Translations under genes and position numbers: made by a program | Assembly: GCF_014279595.1 (NCBI RefSeq) | Contig: NZ_CP047943.1 | Span: 1,982,422 to 2,046,421, forward strand | Reading direction: 5' to 3' | Length of the DNA stretch: 64,000 nt | Source: Synechococcus sp. RS9909 | GTDB lineage: Bacteria > Cyanobacteriota > Cyanobacteriia > PCC-6307 > Cyanobiaceae | The notes under the pieces: generated by a model | Seen by the model: the letters and a program-made list of their open reading frames with translations, nothing else | Database searches by the model: none | Told to the model about the DNA's origin: nothing | Shown: positions 38,383 through 47,628 of the stretch, one piece after another | How the letters are laid out: each line of letters begins with the position of its first letter | How positions within the stretch are numbered: position 1 is the stretch's first letter

Positions 38383-38456
38383 TGGAAGGACGCAGGTGTG
38401 GCCAGTTGTTCCTTTCAAATGCGAGACTGGTGAATGACAGAAAGACATAAACGCAA

Positions 38457-40622
38457 GTGCAAGGACAAACCCAGTCAATCTCCTTTGATGGACGGGAGAT
38501 TCGACTGACCACAGGGCGGTATGCCCCCCAGGCCGGCGGCTCAGTGATGATCGAGTGCGGCGACACGTCGGTGCTGGTCACCGCCACCCGATCGAGCGGG
38601 CGCGAGGGAATCGATTTCCTCCCCCTCATCTGCGACTACGAAGAGCGGTTGTATGCCGCCGGTCGCATCCCTGGAAGCTTCATGCGCCGGGAGGGCCGTC
38701 CACCGGAACGGGCCACCCTCATTTCCCGACTGATCGATCGGCCCATGCGGCCCCTGTTCCCGAACTGGCTCCGGGACGACCTGCAGATCGTGGCCACCTG
38801 CATGTCGTTGGATGAGCGGGTTCCCGCTGATGTGCTGGCGGTGACGGGCGCCTCCATGGCCACCCTGCTGGCGGGCATTCCCTTCCACGGGCCGATGGCC
38901 GCCGTGCGTGTGGGCTTGCTCGGCGATGACTTCGTGCTCAACCCCAGCTACAGGGAGATCGAACGGGGTGACCTGGATCTTGTGGTGGCTGGCACCCCGG
39001 AGGGTGTGGTGATGGTGGAAGCCGGCGCGAACCAGCTCCCCGAACAGGATGTGATCGAAGCGATCGACTTCGGCTACGAAGCGGTCTGCGAACTGATCAA
39101 GGCGCAGCAGGAGATTTTGAAACAGGCCGGCATTGAGCAGGTCATCCCCCCAGCCCCCGAACCGGACGCCACGCTTCCCAGTTACCTGGAGAAGCAATGC
39201 AGCAAGTCGATCGGCGAGGTGCTCAAGCATTTCGAGCAGAGCAAGGCCGAGCGGGACGCCAAGCTCGATGCGATCAGGGCATCCACGGCCGAAACGATCC
39301 AGGGCCTCAAGGAGGATGACCCGGTGCGCCAGGCCGTGAGCGCCAACAGCAAGGCCCTGCCGGCGACGTTCAAGGCGCTCACGAAAAAGCTGATGCGCCA
39401 GCAGATCCTCAAGGATGGCAAGCGCGTCGACGGCCGCGGTCTTGATGAGGTGCGGCCGATCAGTGCCGCTGCCGGCGTGCTGCCCAAGCGCGTTCATGGC
39501 TCCGGTCTGTTCCAGCGGGGTCTCACCCAGGTGCTCTCCACCGCCACTCTGGGCACCCCGAGTGACGCCCAGGAGATGGACGATCTCAATCCGAGCACGG
39601 AAAAAACCTATCTCCACCACTACAACTTCCCCCCCTACTCGGTCGGCGAGACCAAGCCGATGCGCTCCCCCGGCAGGCGGGAAATCGGCCACGGCGCCCT
39701 GGCTGAGCGGGCGATCCTGCCGGTGCTGCCCGCGAAGGACACCTTCCCTTACGTGGTGCGTGTGGTGAGTGAAGTGCTCAGCTCCAACGGCTCCACCTCC
39801 ATGGGCTCCGTCTGCGGCAGCACTCTCGCCCTAATGGATGCTGGTGTTCCCCTCAAATCACCCGTGAGTGGCGCCGCCATGGGGTTGATCAAGGAGGGCG
39901 ATGAGGTGCGCATCCTCACCGATATCCAGGGAATCGAGGATTTCCTCGGCGATATGGACTTCAAAGTGGCGGGCACCGACAAGGGCATCACCGCGCTTCA
40001 GATGGACATGAAGATCACCGGACTGGCGGTGAGCACGGTCGCCGAGGCCGTGAACCAGGCCAGACCGGCACGGCTGCACATCCTCGAGAAGATGATGCAG
40101 GCGATCGATACCCCCCGGGAGGGCCTCTCCCCCCATGCACCGCGACTGCTCAGTTTCCGCATCGACCCCGAGCTGATCGGCACGGTGATCGGCCCCGGCG
40201 GCCGGACGATCAAGGGAATCACCGAACGCACCAACACCAAGATCGACATCGAAGACAGCGGCATCGTCACGATCGCCTCCCATGACGGCGCCGCGGCGGA
40301 TGAAGCACAGAAGATCATCGAAGGCCTGACCCGCAAGGTGAACGAAGGCGAGGTCTTCAGTGGCGCGATCACCCGGATCATTCCGATTGGGGCCTTTGTG
40401 GAAATCCTGCCCGGCAAGGAAGGGATGATTCACATCTCCCAGCTCTCGGAAGCACGGGTCGAAAAGGTGGAAGATGTGGTGAAGGTGGGCGATGAGGTGA
40501 CGGTGCGTGTCCGTGAAATCGACAATCGCGGCCGCATCAACCTCACCCTGCGGGGCGTCCCTCAGAACGGCGAAGACGCGGAACCCGAACCCGCTCCCAC
40601 CCCCGTGGCGCCCCTCACCTGA
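38457..40622 (+). CDS. pnp: Polyribonucleotide nucleotidyltransferase (PNPase)
   Basis: A 721-residue 3'-5' phosphorolytic exoribonuclease. Two RNase PH-like cores flank a helical linker; KH domain (about residues 560-620, [14 protein letters not shown]) and S1 domain (about 630-700, [20 protein letters not shown]) follow. Start GTG at 38457 gives [12 protein letters not shown]. The stop lies in a hairpin. Confidence 0.97.
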   Translation: MQGQTQSISFDGREIRLTTGRYAPQAGGSVMIECGDTSVLVTATRSSGREGIDFLPLICDYEERLYAAGRIPGSFMRREGRPPERATLISRLIDRPMRPLFPNWLRDDLQIVATCMSLDERVPADVLAVTGASMATLLAGIPFHGPMAAVRVGLLGDDFVLNPSYREIERGDLDLVVAGTPEGVVMVEAGANQLPEQDVIEAIDFGYEAVCELIKAQQEILKQAGIEQVIPPAPEPDATLPSYLEKQCSKSIGEVLKHFEQSKAERDAKLDAIRASTAETIQGLKEDDPVRQAVSANSKALPATFKALTKKLMRQQILKDGKRVDGRGLDEVRPISAAAGVLPKRVHGSGLFQRGLTQVLSTATLGTPSDAQEMDDLNPSTEKTYLHHYNFPPYSVGETKPMRSPGRREIGHGALAERAILPVLPAKDTFPYVVRVVSEVLSSNGSTSMGSVCGSTLALMDAGVPLKSPVSGAAMGLIKEGDEVRILTDIQGIEDFLGDMDFKVAGTDKGITALQMDMKITGLAVSTVAEAVNQARPARLHILEKMMQAIDTPREGLSPHAPRLLSFRIDPELIGTVIGPGGRTIKGITERTNTKIDIEDSGIVTIASHDGAAADEAQKIIEGLTRKVNEGEVFSGAITRIIPIGAFVEILPGKEGMIHISQLSEARVEKVEDVVKVGDEVTVRVREIDNRGRINLTLRGVPQNGEDAEPEPAPTPVAPLT

Positions 40623-40627
40623 GGGGC
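40610..40627. terminator. Hairpin overlapping the pnp stop codon
   Basis: GCCCCTC (40610-40616) pairs with GAGGGGC (40621-40627) around ACCT; the pnp TGA (40620-40622) is in the stem/loop junction. No T-run follows, so it is a weak terminator or an end-protecting hairpin between convergent pnp and cysQ. Confidence 0.4.
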
Positions 40628-40653
40628 CAGGAGCTCACCTCCCCCTGCACAGC

Positions 40654-41571
40654 TCAAACCTGAAACCCAGGGTCAATCGAGGCCATCGCCCGTGCCGCCT
40701 GCTCACAAAGCGCGGCATGGGCTTTTCCATGACTGGCGATCAGGCAACCGGCCTGACGCACATCGCCGGTGTTGTAGGTGAGGGGGTGGCCATCGGCGTG
40801 GGTGAAAGCGCCGCCCGCCGCCAGCAACACCGCTTCGGGCGCTGCCATGTCCCAATCCTTGGGAGCACTCAGACCGGAGAGGGACATGTAGAGATCGGTT
40901 TCACCGCGCAGAATCGTTGCCACCTTGCAGCCCACGCTGCCCACGGCATGGGAGCCCCCGAGCGCCAGGGCACCAATCAGCTGCTCGAGCCGGTCGTCGC
41001 GATGGCTGCGGCTGGCCACCAGGATCAGCTCAGAGAGAGCGGAACGCTCGCTGAAACGCACAGGACTGCGCTCGCCACGGCGGTCTTCACACCAGCTGCC
41101 ATCGCCCACCACACCAAACCAGAGCTCCTCCGCTTCAGGAAGCAGCACCACGCCGAGCAGCGGACGCTGGCCCCGCACGAGCGCCAGGTGCACGGCGTAC
41201 TCACCGGTGCCTTGCAGAAAATCCTTGGTGCCATCGAGCGGATCGAGGATCCAGAGCCATTCCGCCTCCAGGGGCTCGCCCTCACGAAGCTGCTCTTTGG
41301 CGGTCTCTTCGCTCAACAGGGTCCAGTCGGCGGAGGGGAACGCCGCGGCCAGGCCATCCAACAACCATTGATTCACGGCCAGATCGGCTGCCGAGACCGG
41401 GCCCTCGCCACCATCATCCACCCTCAGAGCCCGCGGGAAGCCATGGGGCGGCTGCTCGCCCCGGGCATAGGCGCGCAAGATGTCGGCCGCGCCCCAACAC
41501 AGGGGACGGAGCGCCGCCAGCAAGGCCTCCTGATCGATCCCGGCAGGCAGGATCTGTGGGGTCGGCATCAT
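40654..41571 (-). CDS. cysQ: 3'(2'),5'-bisphosphate nucleotidase (CysQ, inositol monophosphatase family)
   Basis: A 305-residue phosphatase hydrolysing PAP to AMP in sulfate assimilation. The Mg-binding motif WILDPLDGTKDF and the downstream WDMAAPEAVLLAAGG are typical. Two adjacent ATGs (41571, 41568) are possible starts. A related inositol-phosphatase specificity cannot be excluded from sequence alone. Confidence 0.9.
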   Translation of the reverse strand: MMPTPQILPAGIDQEALLAALRPLCWGAADILRAYARGEQPPHGFPRALRVDDGGEGPVSAADLAVNQWLLDGLAAAFPSADWTLLSEETAKEQLREGEPLEAEWLWILDPLDGTKDFLQGTGEYAVHLALVRGQRPLLGVVLLPEAEELWFGVVGDGSWCEDRRGERSPVRFSERSALSELILVASRSHRDDRLEQLIGALALGGSHAVGSVGCKVATILRGETDLYMSLSGLSAPKDWDMAAPEAVLLAAGGAFTHADGHPLTYNTGDVRQAGCLIASHGKAHAALCEQAARAMASIDPGFQV

Positions 41572-41597
41572 GGAAGTCTCTGGGCGGAGCCATTGTG

Positions 41598-42482
41598 ATG
41601 CAGCGCGCCGAACCAGCGGGCGGAGTCCTCTACGTGGTGGGGACCCCGATCGGCCACCGCGGCGATCTTTCTCCCCGCGCCTGCGATCTGTTGCGAGCGG
41701 TCGACACGATCGCCTGCGAAGACACCCGCCACAGCGGCCTGCTGCTCAGCAGCCTCGGCTCAACGGCCCGCCGCTGCAGCTTCCACCAACACAACACGCG
41801 AAGCCGGATCCCCCAGCTGCTGGCAGAACTGGCTCAGGGCCTCAGCGTGGCGGTGATCAGTGACGCGGGCTTGCCAGGCATCAGTGATCCAGGCGAAGCG
41901 CTGGTGGCGGCAGCCCGCAACGCCGGCCATGCCGTGATCTGCATTCCCGGTCCCTGCGCCGCCACCACAGCCCTGGTGAGCAGTGGCCTGCCCAGCGACC
42001 GCTTCTGTTTCGAGGGCTTCTTGCCCACCAAAACCAAGGACCGGCGCGAACGCCTGGCAGCCCTTGCAACGGAGACGCGCACCATCGTGCTCTACGAGGC
42101 TCCGCACCGACTCCTGCAGCTGCTGGAGGAACTGGAAGGTCCATGCGGCGGCGAGCGCCGCCTACAGGTGGCGCGAGAGCTGACCAAGCGCCATGAAGAA
42201 CAGGTGGGGCCCACGATCAGCGCAGCGCTCCACCACTTCCGCCGCCACCCTCCCCAAGGGGAATGCACCCTGGTGCTGGGCGGAGCAGCACCGCAGGAGC
42301 AACCGGAGCGGGATGCAACGGCCTGGCGCCAGGAGCTGGAAGCCCTGATCAAAGCAGGAATGAGCGCCAATGCCGCTGCCAAACATCTGGCGAGCCGCAG
42401 TGGTCGGTCCAAACGGGAGCTCTATGCCTTGCTGCACCACACGGCTGAGGCAGCAGACTGGCCTGAGCCCGACGGGACGTGA
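41598..42482 (+). CDS. rsmI: 16S rRNA (cytidine1402-2'-O)-methyltransferase
   Basis: A 294-residue TP-methylase: LYVVGTPIGHRGDLSPRA, VDTIACEDTRHSG, ISDAGLPGISDPGE and IPGPCAATTAL. It methylates the ribose of C1402 in the decoding centre. The ATG at 41598 (MQRAEPAGGVL) is the likely start; the frame upstream covers the divergent gap with cysQ. Its stop directly abuts the next gene. Confidence 0.95.
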   Translation: MQRAEPAGGVLYVVGTPIGHRGDLSPRACDLLRAVDTIACEDTRHSGLLLSSLGSTARRCSFHQHNTRSRIPQLLAELAQGLSVAVISDAGLPGISDPGEALVAAARNAGHAVICIPGPCAATTALVSSGLPSDRFCFEGFLPTKTKDRRERLAALATETRTIVLYEAPHRLLQLLEELEGPCGGERRLQVARELTKRHEEQVGPTISAALHHFRRHPPQGECTLVLGGAAPQEQPERDATAWRQELEALIKAGMSANAAAKHLASRSGRSKRELYALLHHTAEAADWPEPDGT

Positions 42483-42710
42483 ATGCTGCAACGCCTGCGC
42501 CTGATGCTGATCAGCCTGAGCGGGGCAGGACTCCTGTTCCTGGTGCTGTGCCTGGGAGCCCAGAACCTGAGCGATCGTGAACGCCTCAACCTCGGCATCG
42601 GACGCACAGCACCACTGCCCTCGGGGTTTCTGGTGGGCGTGAGTGTGGTGATCGGCGTGCTCAGTGGCGGCAGCCTGGCCGCAGCATGGCTGCCCACCAA
42701 GGAGCGCTGA
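42483..42710 (+). CDS. Small two-helix membrane protein
   Basis: A 75-residue protein starting with ATG at 42483, the base after the rsmI stop. It has hydrophobic stretches at about residues 8-27 (LISLSGAGLLFLVLCLGA) and 48-68 (FLVGVSVVIGVLSGGSLAAA) with a short charged loop between them. The pattern is that of LapA-like/DUF1049 small proteins, but I cannot assign it firmly. Probably translated with rsmI. Confidence 0.65.
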   Translation: MLQRLRLMLISLSGAGLLFLVLCLGAQNLSDRERLNLGIGRTAPLPSGFLVGVSVVIGVLSGGSLAAAWLPTKER

Positions 42711-42721
42711 GCAAGCGGGGC

Positions 42722-43504
42722 TCAGGCATCAAGCGCGATCAGAGCCCCATCCAGCACCAGTCGGGTGATGCCGCGAGCGAGCAGGTAACGGGAGGTCCGC
42801 TCAAACACCTGGCTATCGGGCACCTTGATCACCCGCTGATTGCGGCCGCACTGGCGCTTGGCCGTGCGCGGGCTGGCATACAGACCGATCGCTTGCCGAT
42901 CCTGATCGGCAGCCGCCAACGCACCAAGCTCCTGAAAAGCGCTGAGGGGTTGCGGATCGAGCTCCACCAATTTGTCGACCAGCATGTAAACGCTTTCCGG
43001 CAGGACGCCTGGCCCCATCGGCCGGCAATCAGGTGCCGAAGACTCCATCTCCAGAGAGATCTGTCCGGTCAGCACCGCAACGGTGTGAAATTCCTGCTCT
43101 GGTTCCTCGTCCGCCTCTCCCGCATCCTCCAGCGCGTCGCCGAAGTCGTCGGCGTCATCAAGGGCGAGCGCAGCTGAATCCTGATTGTCGATGGGTTCGG
43201 CAGGGGTGGCCTCGACCTGGATGCGATCGGGTTGCACGGCGGCTTGGCTGCCTGACTCCACGGCGGCTTGGCTGCCTGACTCCACGGCAGCTTGGCTGCC
43301 GACACCACCACCGCGAGCGCGTTCCTTCTTCAGCGCCTCATACGCCTCGGGTTTCAACAAGGCGCGCGCCGTGCGGCTCACGGTGTTGACGCTGCAACCG
43401 AAAGCTTCGGCCAGCGCCGCCGTGCTTTCACCGGAGCGATAGCGCTCCACAAGCTCCCGTTTCTGGCTGTCGGTGAGCCGGCTGGGGGCCATTGGTTCTG
43501 GCAT
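42722..43504 (-). CDS. HTH-domain protein with acidic linker and in-frame tandem repeat
   Basis: A 260-residue protein. An N-terminal helix-turn-helix (residues about 10-55: LTDSQKRELVERYRSGESTA, AFGCSVNTVSRTARALL) resembles transposase/sigma-type HTHs. An 8-residue repeat (GSQAAVES, residues about 69-90) and a strongly acidic linker (about 105-140) follow. The C-terminal domain (about 165-260) has SVYMLVDKLVELDP and YLLARGITRLVLDGALIALDA. Function unknown; looks like a conserved picocyanobacterial protein, perhaps a regulator. Confidence 0.75.
   Translation of the reverse strand: MPEPMAPSRLTDSQKRELVERYRSGESTAALAEAFGCSVNTVSRTARALLKPEAYEALKKERARGGGVGSQAAVESGSQAAVESGSQAAVQPDRIQVEATPAEPIDNQDSAALALDDADDFGDALEDAGEADEEPEQEFHTVAVLTGQISLEMESSAPDCRPMGPGVLPESVYMLVDKLVELDPQPLSAFQELGALAAADQDRQAIGLYASPRTAKRQCGRNQRVIKVPDSQVFERTSRYLLARGITRLVLDGALIALDA
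43235..43300. repeat. 2.75 copies of a 24-bp tandem repeat inside the HTH-protein gene
   Basis: Units at 43235-43258 and 43259-43282 are identical; 43283-43300 is a partial third copy with one mismatch (G to A). On the minus strand each encodes GSQAAVES. Being a multiple of three, copy-number change would not break the frame. Confidence 0.9.
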
Positions 43505-43559
43505 TCAAGCTCCCCACCATAGATGCTCCGAATCCCGCAGACTGCCAGGATGTCGCCGT

Positions 43560-43633
43560 GCTCCCTTAGCTCAGCTGGATAGAGCAGCTGCCTTCTAAGC
43601 AGCCGGTCGATGGTTCGAATCCATCAGGGGGCG
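43560..43633 (+). tRNA. tRNA-Arg (anticodon TCT)
   Basis: A 74-nt cloverleaf. Acceptor stem GCTCCCT (43560-43566) pairs with AGGGGGC (43626-43632), one G-T pair; discriminator G43633. Anticodon stem GCTGC/GCAGC with loop CTTCTAA (43592-43598), anticodon TCT at 43594-43596. T-arm GGTTCGAATCC is present. CCA is not encoded. Confidence 0.95.
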
Positions 43634-43639
43634 TTGCCG

Positions 43640-43738
43640 TCAGAGAAAGTCGAATTCGTCGTCGTTTTCCTTGGCCAAGGCCTGGATCACGAGGGTGGAC
43701 AGGGGGATGGCCAGGGCCGCCAGAACCAGCAGTTCCAT
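43640..43738 (-). CDS. Small membrane protein (32 aa)
   Basis: ATG at 43738 opens a 32-residue frame: one hydrophobic helix (MELLVLAALAIPLSTLVIQA) and an acidic tail (KENDDEFDFL). Located 6 bp from the tRNA-Arg end on the opposite strand. Typical of tiny cyanobacterial membrane proteins, but matches no photosystem or NDH subunit I know. May be a chance ORF. Confidence 0.4.
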   Translation of the reverse strand: MELLVLAALAIPLSTLVIQALAKENDDEFDFL

Positions 43739-43807
43739 CGAAGATGTCGGAGCGCCAACGCAGTCAATCGCTGCTGAGGCGGAGGCAGCGTCGCGATCGC
43801 CACAGAA

Positions 43808-44269
43808 TCAGAGCGTTGTGTTGGAAGGCTGATGCTCGCTGAGCCGCCAGCGCCAGGTTTGCACCAGTTCGAGCCGCAAGCCGTGGCCTCTCAGCTTCAG
43901 CACCCTGGTGAGGGTCACCCGATTGGCATCACAGGAACGCGTCACAGACGCCCGGGGCTGCTCGAAGACAAAGCGTTGATCCATGAAATGGTTCAGCACC
44001 ACCGCCGTCACCCCAGTGCTGGGCGCAGCGAGATCCAACCGGAAACGATCACACTCCAACGCCTGCGTTGCACCCTCTGCCCCGGCAAGCGCCAGGTCGC
44101 GACAGGGAATCACCCGCTGATCCTGCAGGCGGATCAAGGCCTGGTTGGGCCGTTGGGGGGCCCAGCTGAAACCCAGAGGCGCCTCACACTCGCGCGCTGC
44201 CGCCGGCAGGGCAAGGGTGGCGATCCCGGCGAGCAGCAGAGATCGGCCGAATGGGCTGAAAGCACGCAT
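43808..44269 (-). CDS. Hypothetical secreted protein
   Basis: A 153-residue protein with an N-terminal signal peptide (MRAFSPFGRSLLLAGIATLA, cleavage predicted after LPAAA). The mature part has a few cysteines (ARECEAPLG, IPCRDLAL, LECDRFRL, RSCDANRV), compatible with disulfides, and beta-type strands (RVLKLRGHGLRLELVQTWRW). No family recognised. The ATG at 44269 gives the signal peptide; a GTG at 44293 would add eight residues. Confidence 0.65.
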   Translation of the reverse strand: MRAFSPFGRSLLLAGIATLALPAAARECEAPLGFSWAPQRPNQALIRLQDQRVIPCRDLALAGAEGATQALECDRFRLDLAAPSTGVTAVVLNHFMDQRFVFEQPRASVTRSCDANRVTLTRVLKLRGHGLRLELVQTWRWRLSEHQPSNTTL

Positions 44270-44310
44270 GCGCCAGGGCTTGCATCGGATCACGGCATTC
44301 TCGGCTGCCT

Positions 44311-46386
44311 TCAGAGCCGAAGACTGCCGAGCATTTCACGGGACACCATCACCACCATGCTTCGGGCCTCCAGGGGCACCCCCGCGGGCGTCCACACCTC
44401 CGGCTGCTGGGGCAGATCGTCTCCCGGTGGCAAAGCGGTGTCGATCAGGCGATGCCAGGGCGAGGTGGGCTGGGGCAGATCGAAGTGCATCGCCTTGAAA
44501 TAGCTGTTGAAACCGGCCCAGAGCACGGCACCCCGACTGCCGCGCTGCAGGCTCACCGCCAGGCAATGGGACCAGCTGGCCCAGTCGGGCTTGCCGAGTT
44601 CCACCCCGTGCCATTGGCGCCAGAGCTGATCGGGATCGCTGCTGCGCCGCTGCGGCATCTCACCGATCGGCTGTTGAGGGTTGATCAGATCGGCCAGCTG
44701 CTGGCGCAGGCGGAGCAAACGCCGCACATAGCCCTGGAGGTGCCGGTCGCAGTGGTCGTCGCCCCAGATCATCCAACTCAAGGGGCTGTCTTGGCACCAG
44801 CTGTTGTTGTTGCCGCCCTGACTCCGTCCCACCTCATCGCCCATCAACAGCATCGGCACCCCTCGGCTGAGAAGCAGTGAGGTGATCAGATTGCGCTGCT
44901 GCCTGCGGCGCAAGGCCAGAACGGCGTGATCCGTGCTGGGCCCCTCCACACCGTGGTTCCAGCTGCTGTTGTGATTCTCGCCATCGCGGTTGTCTTCTCC
45001 GTTGGCGAGGTTGTGTTTGCCGTTGAAACTCACCAGGTCCATCAGGGTGAAGCCGTCGTGGGCCGTGATGAAATTGACGGAACGCCCCAACGCGAGGGGG
45101 CGCCCCCCGTTCAGGTCCGGGCTGCCGCGCAGGCGCTGACCCAGCTTCCAGGTGCTGTTGTCATCCCCCTTCCAGAAGCTGCGCAGATCGTCGCGGAACC
45201 GTCCATTCCAGGCACCGATCCGCTGCGCCGGGAAATCGCTGAGCCGATAAAGGCCGCCGCAATCCCAGGGCTCACTCACCAGTTTCAGGTCACTCAACAG
45301 GGGGTCGGCTTCGATCGCCTCGAACAGAGGCGGATGGTCGAGCGGTTGCAGCCCCTCTCCCCGACTGAGGGCAATGCCGAGATCAAACCGGAACCCATCC
45401 ACACCGAGTTCGATCGCCCAGCAGCGAATCGATTCGAGAATGAGCTGGCGGGTCAGGGGGCGATTGGCGGCAATGCTGTTGCCACACCCGCTCACATCGA
45501 GGTAATCGCCCTTGCTGTTCTGGTGGTAATAGAGCCGGTCGCCGCAGCCCCTCCAACTCAGCGTCGGCCCATGCCGATTCCCTTCGGTGGTGTGGTTGTA
45601 CACCACATCGAGCAGCACCTCAAGCCCGTTGTCGTGACAGGCCGCCACCAGCTCGCGCACCTGGGCGCGGGCCTGCAGAGGGTCGTCGCCCTCGATGTAG
45701 CCATGGTGGGGAGCGAACCAGCTGAGGGGGCTGTATCCCCAGACGTTGTCGCGCCCCGCCGGGGCATCCTGCGGATCAAACGCCTGGATCGGCAGCAGCT
45801 CGATCGCCGTGACTCCCAGATCCTTGAGATAGGGGAGCTTGTCGATCACCCCCCGCAGGGTGCCCCGGCGGTCCGGCGCCACACCACTGTCGCCGCGCCG
45901 GGTGAAGCCCCCCACATGCAGTTCGTAGATCACGCTGCGATTCCAGCTGTGATGCGGTCGCGGATGGGCCTGAAAGTCGAAGCTGTCCCGCTCACACACC
46001 ACCGCCTTCAGACAGCAATCGGTGTTAGGTGAAGCACCGGTGGCCGCCTCCCGCCGATACACCTCCCAGCCGGCGATCGCCCGCGCGCAGGGATCGAGCA
46101 GCACCTTCGCCGGTCGGAAGCCATGGCCGCCCGGCTCCAGCGGACCGAAGACGCGATAGCCATAGCAGCAACCGGCCTGGAGGCCCTCCACCTCCACATG
46201 CCAGTAGTCACCGGACCGATGCTCCAGGCCGAGATCGATGATCCGCTCCGGTTGAGGTGCATCCGCTCGGGCATACAGCAGGAGCTCCACCCGATAGGCG
46301 CCGGGAGCTGCGAGGGAAAAATTCACCCCCTGTTCGGTGATCGCACTGCCCAAGGGCCAGGGCCTGCCGCGCTGGATCGTGCTCAA
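44311..46386 (-). CDS. glgX: Glycogen debranching enzyme / isoamylase (GlgX)
   Basis: A 691-residue GH13 enzyme that hydrolyses alpha-1,6 branches of glycogen. N-terminal CBM48-like domain (residues about 10-100), then the barrel: VDGFRFDLGIALSR (catalytic Asp), LKLVSEPWDCGG (catalytic Glu), FITAHDGFTL (third acid). QDSPLSWM is also typical. Important for night-time carbon use. Its 5' end is divergent from the MBL-like gene. Confidence 0.95.
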   Translation of the reverse strand: MSTIQRGRPWPLGSAITEQGVNFSLAAPGAYRVELLLYARADAPQPERIIDLGLEHRSGDYWHVEVEGLQAGCCYGYRVFGPLEPGGHGFRPAKVLLDPCARAIAGWEVYRREAATGASPNTDCCLKAVVCERDSFDFQAHPRPHHSWNRSVIYELHVGGFTRRGDSGVAPDRRGTLRGVIDKLPYLKDLGVTAIELLPIQAFDPQDAPAGRDNVWGYSPLSWFAPHHGYIEGDDPLQARAQVRELVAACHDNGLEVLLDVVYNHTTEGNRHGPTLSWRGCGDRLYYHQNSKGDYLDVSGCGNSIAANRPLTRQLILESIRCWAIELGVDGFRFDLGIALSRGEGLQPLDHPPLFEAIEADPLLSDLKLVSEPWDCGGLYRLSDFPAQRIGAWNGRFRDDLRSFWKGDDNSTWKLGQRLRGSPDLNGGRPLALGRSVNFITAHDGFTLMDLVSFNGKHNLANGEDNRDGENHNSSWNHGVEGPSTDHAVLALRRRQQRNLITSLLLSRGVPMLLMGDEVGRSQGGNNNSWCQDSPLSWMIWGDDHCDRHLQGYVRRLLRLRQQLADLINPQQPIGEMPQRRSSDPDQLWRQWHGVELGKPDWASWSHCLAVSLQRGSRGAVLWAGFNSYFKAMHFDLPQPTSPWHRLIDTALPPGDDLPQQPEVWTPAGVPLEARSMVVMVSREMLGSLRL

Positions 46387-46454
46387 GGATCCCGGCCCCC
46401 GCGTTCATAACGCACTGCGCTCAAATTAATGCTTGCGGCCGTTTGATTCAGCCC

Positions 46455-47114
46455 ATGACCATGCCGTCCGTCCTGGAATCAGGACGCCCGCCGCAACCGG
46501 TGCGCGAGGACCTCTGGCTGTTTCCTCCCAATCGCGACTGCCGGGGAGGATCCTCCTGGTGGCTGTCGTCTGATCCGGAGCCCGTGCTGATCGACTGCCC
46601 ACCGCTCACGCAAGCCAGCCTTGCAGCTCTGCAGACCCTGGCGGCAGGACGCCATCCCCGCATCCTGCTGACCAGCCGGGAGGGCCATGGCCGCATCCGG
46701 CGGCTGCAGGACCATCTGGGTTGGCCCGTGCTGGTGCAGGAACAGGAGGCCTACCTGCTGCCGGGCGTCCATCCCCTGGAGACGTTCCAGGAGAGCCACA
46801 CCACGGCAGCGGGTCTACGACTGCTGTGGACGCCTGGGCCATCCCCTGGCAGCTGCGTGGTCCACGCCCCGGTCCCCTGGAATCTGCTCTTCTGTGGTCG
46901 TTTGCTGATCCCGGTGGCCATGGGGACGCTGGCGCCCTTGCGCCACCGGCGCACCTTTCACTGGCCGCGCCAGCAACACAGCCTGACGCGGTTGCGCCAG
47001 TGGATTCCTGCAGATCAAAGCCCAGCACTGGCTTCTGGAGCTGGCCTCGGAGCTCTGCGCGGCGAGCGACTCAGCCCCTGGTCAAGCTGGATTGACAACA
47101 ACGCAACCGTTTAA
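46455..47114 (+). CDS. Metallo-beta-lactamase-fold protein lacking the metal ligands
   Basis: The 219-residue protein follows the MBL-fold pattern, but the motifs are changed. The HxHxDH position reads TSREGHG (residues 73-79), the TPGHSPGS position reads TPGPSPGS (126-133), and the GD position reads FCGR (146-149). A hydrolase of this type would not bind its metals. The ATG at 46455 (MTMPSVLE) is preferred over TTG at 46443. The gene lies alone between glgX (divergent) and hup. Confidence 0.75.
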   Translation: MTMPSVLESGRPPQPVREDLWLFPPNRDCRGGSSWWLSSDPEPVLIDCPPLTQASLAALQTLAAGRHPRILLTSREGHGRIRRLQDHLGWPVLVQEQEAYLLPGVHPLETFQESHTTAAGLRLLWTPGPSPGSCVVHAPVPWNLLFCGRLLIPVAMGTLAPLRHRRTFHWPRQQHSLTRLRQWIPADQSPALASGAGLGALRGERLSPWSSWIDNNATV

Positions 47115-47160
47115 TGCCAGGGGTTGCCGTCGTAAAGCGTTGCGGCACAGGCCCTTTCAG

Positions 47161-47189
47161 TTGCCGCCGCGGTGCAGGCTCCATACGAT
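47161..47189 (+). promoter_or_regulatory. Possible sigma-70 promoter of hup
   Basis: TTGCCG (47161-47166) and TACGAT (47184-47189) are separated by 17 bp and lie about 75 bp before the hup ATG, in the only long gap on that side. Both hexamers are imperfect, so the call is tentative. Confidence 0.3.
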
Positions 47190-47264
47190 TGGCCAGCTCA
47201 GGACAGCTCCTGCGGACATCGACCTCCGCACCCCAACCCCATCTCCGCATCTCTCTCCCCACCC

Positions 47265-47540
47265 ATGAACAAAGCTGACCTCGTCAATCTCGTCGCCGCC
47301 CGCACCGAACTGACCAAGACCGACGTCTCCCTGGTCGTGGATGCTGCCATCGAAACCATCATCGACTCCGTCGTGGAAGGCAAGAAGGTGTCGATCCTCG
47401 GTTTCGGTTCCTTCGAGCCCCGCGAACGCTCCGCCCGTCAGGGCCTGAACCCCAAGACCGGCGAAAAGATCAAGATTCCGGCCAAGCGCGTTCCCGCCTT
47501 CACCGCCGGCAAGATGTTCAAGGACCGCGTGCAGGGCTGA
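47265..47540 (+). CDS. hup: DNA-binding protein HU
   Basis: The 91-residue histone-like protein starts MNKADLVNLVAARTELTK and has the DNA-binding arm with GFGSFEPRERSARQGLNPKT, the Pro that intercalates (KIPAKRVPAFTAG) and normal length. It bends and compacts DNA. Followed by a terminator. Confidence 0.97.
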   Translation: MNKADLVNLVAARTELTKTDVSLVVDAAIETIIDSVVEGKKVSILGFGSFEPRERSARQGLNPKTGEKIKIPAKRVPAFTAGKMFKDRVQG

Positions 47541-47566
47541 ACGGTCTCTCTGTTGATGACGACAGG

Positions 47567-47590
47567 GCGGCCCTGCGGGGCCGCTTTATT
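47567..47590 (+). terminator. Intrinsic terminator after hup
   Basis: GCGGCCC (47567-47573) pairs with GGGCCGC (47578-47584) around TGCG, followed by TTTATT. Lies 27 bp after the hup stop. Confidence 0.8.
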
Positions 47591-47628
47591 GTGTAAGACG
47601 GCGGAATGGCGTCGCTTGACCGCAGGGC

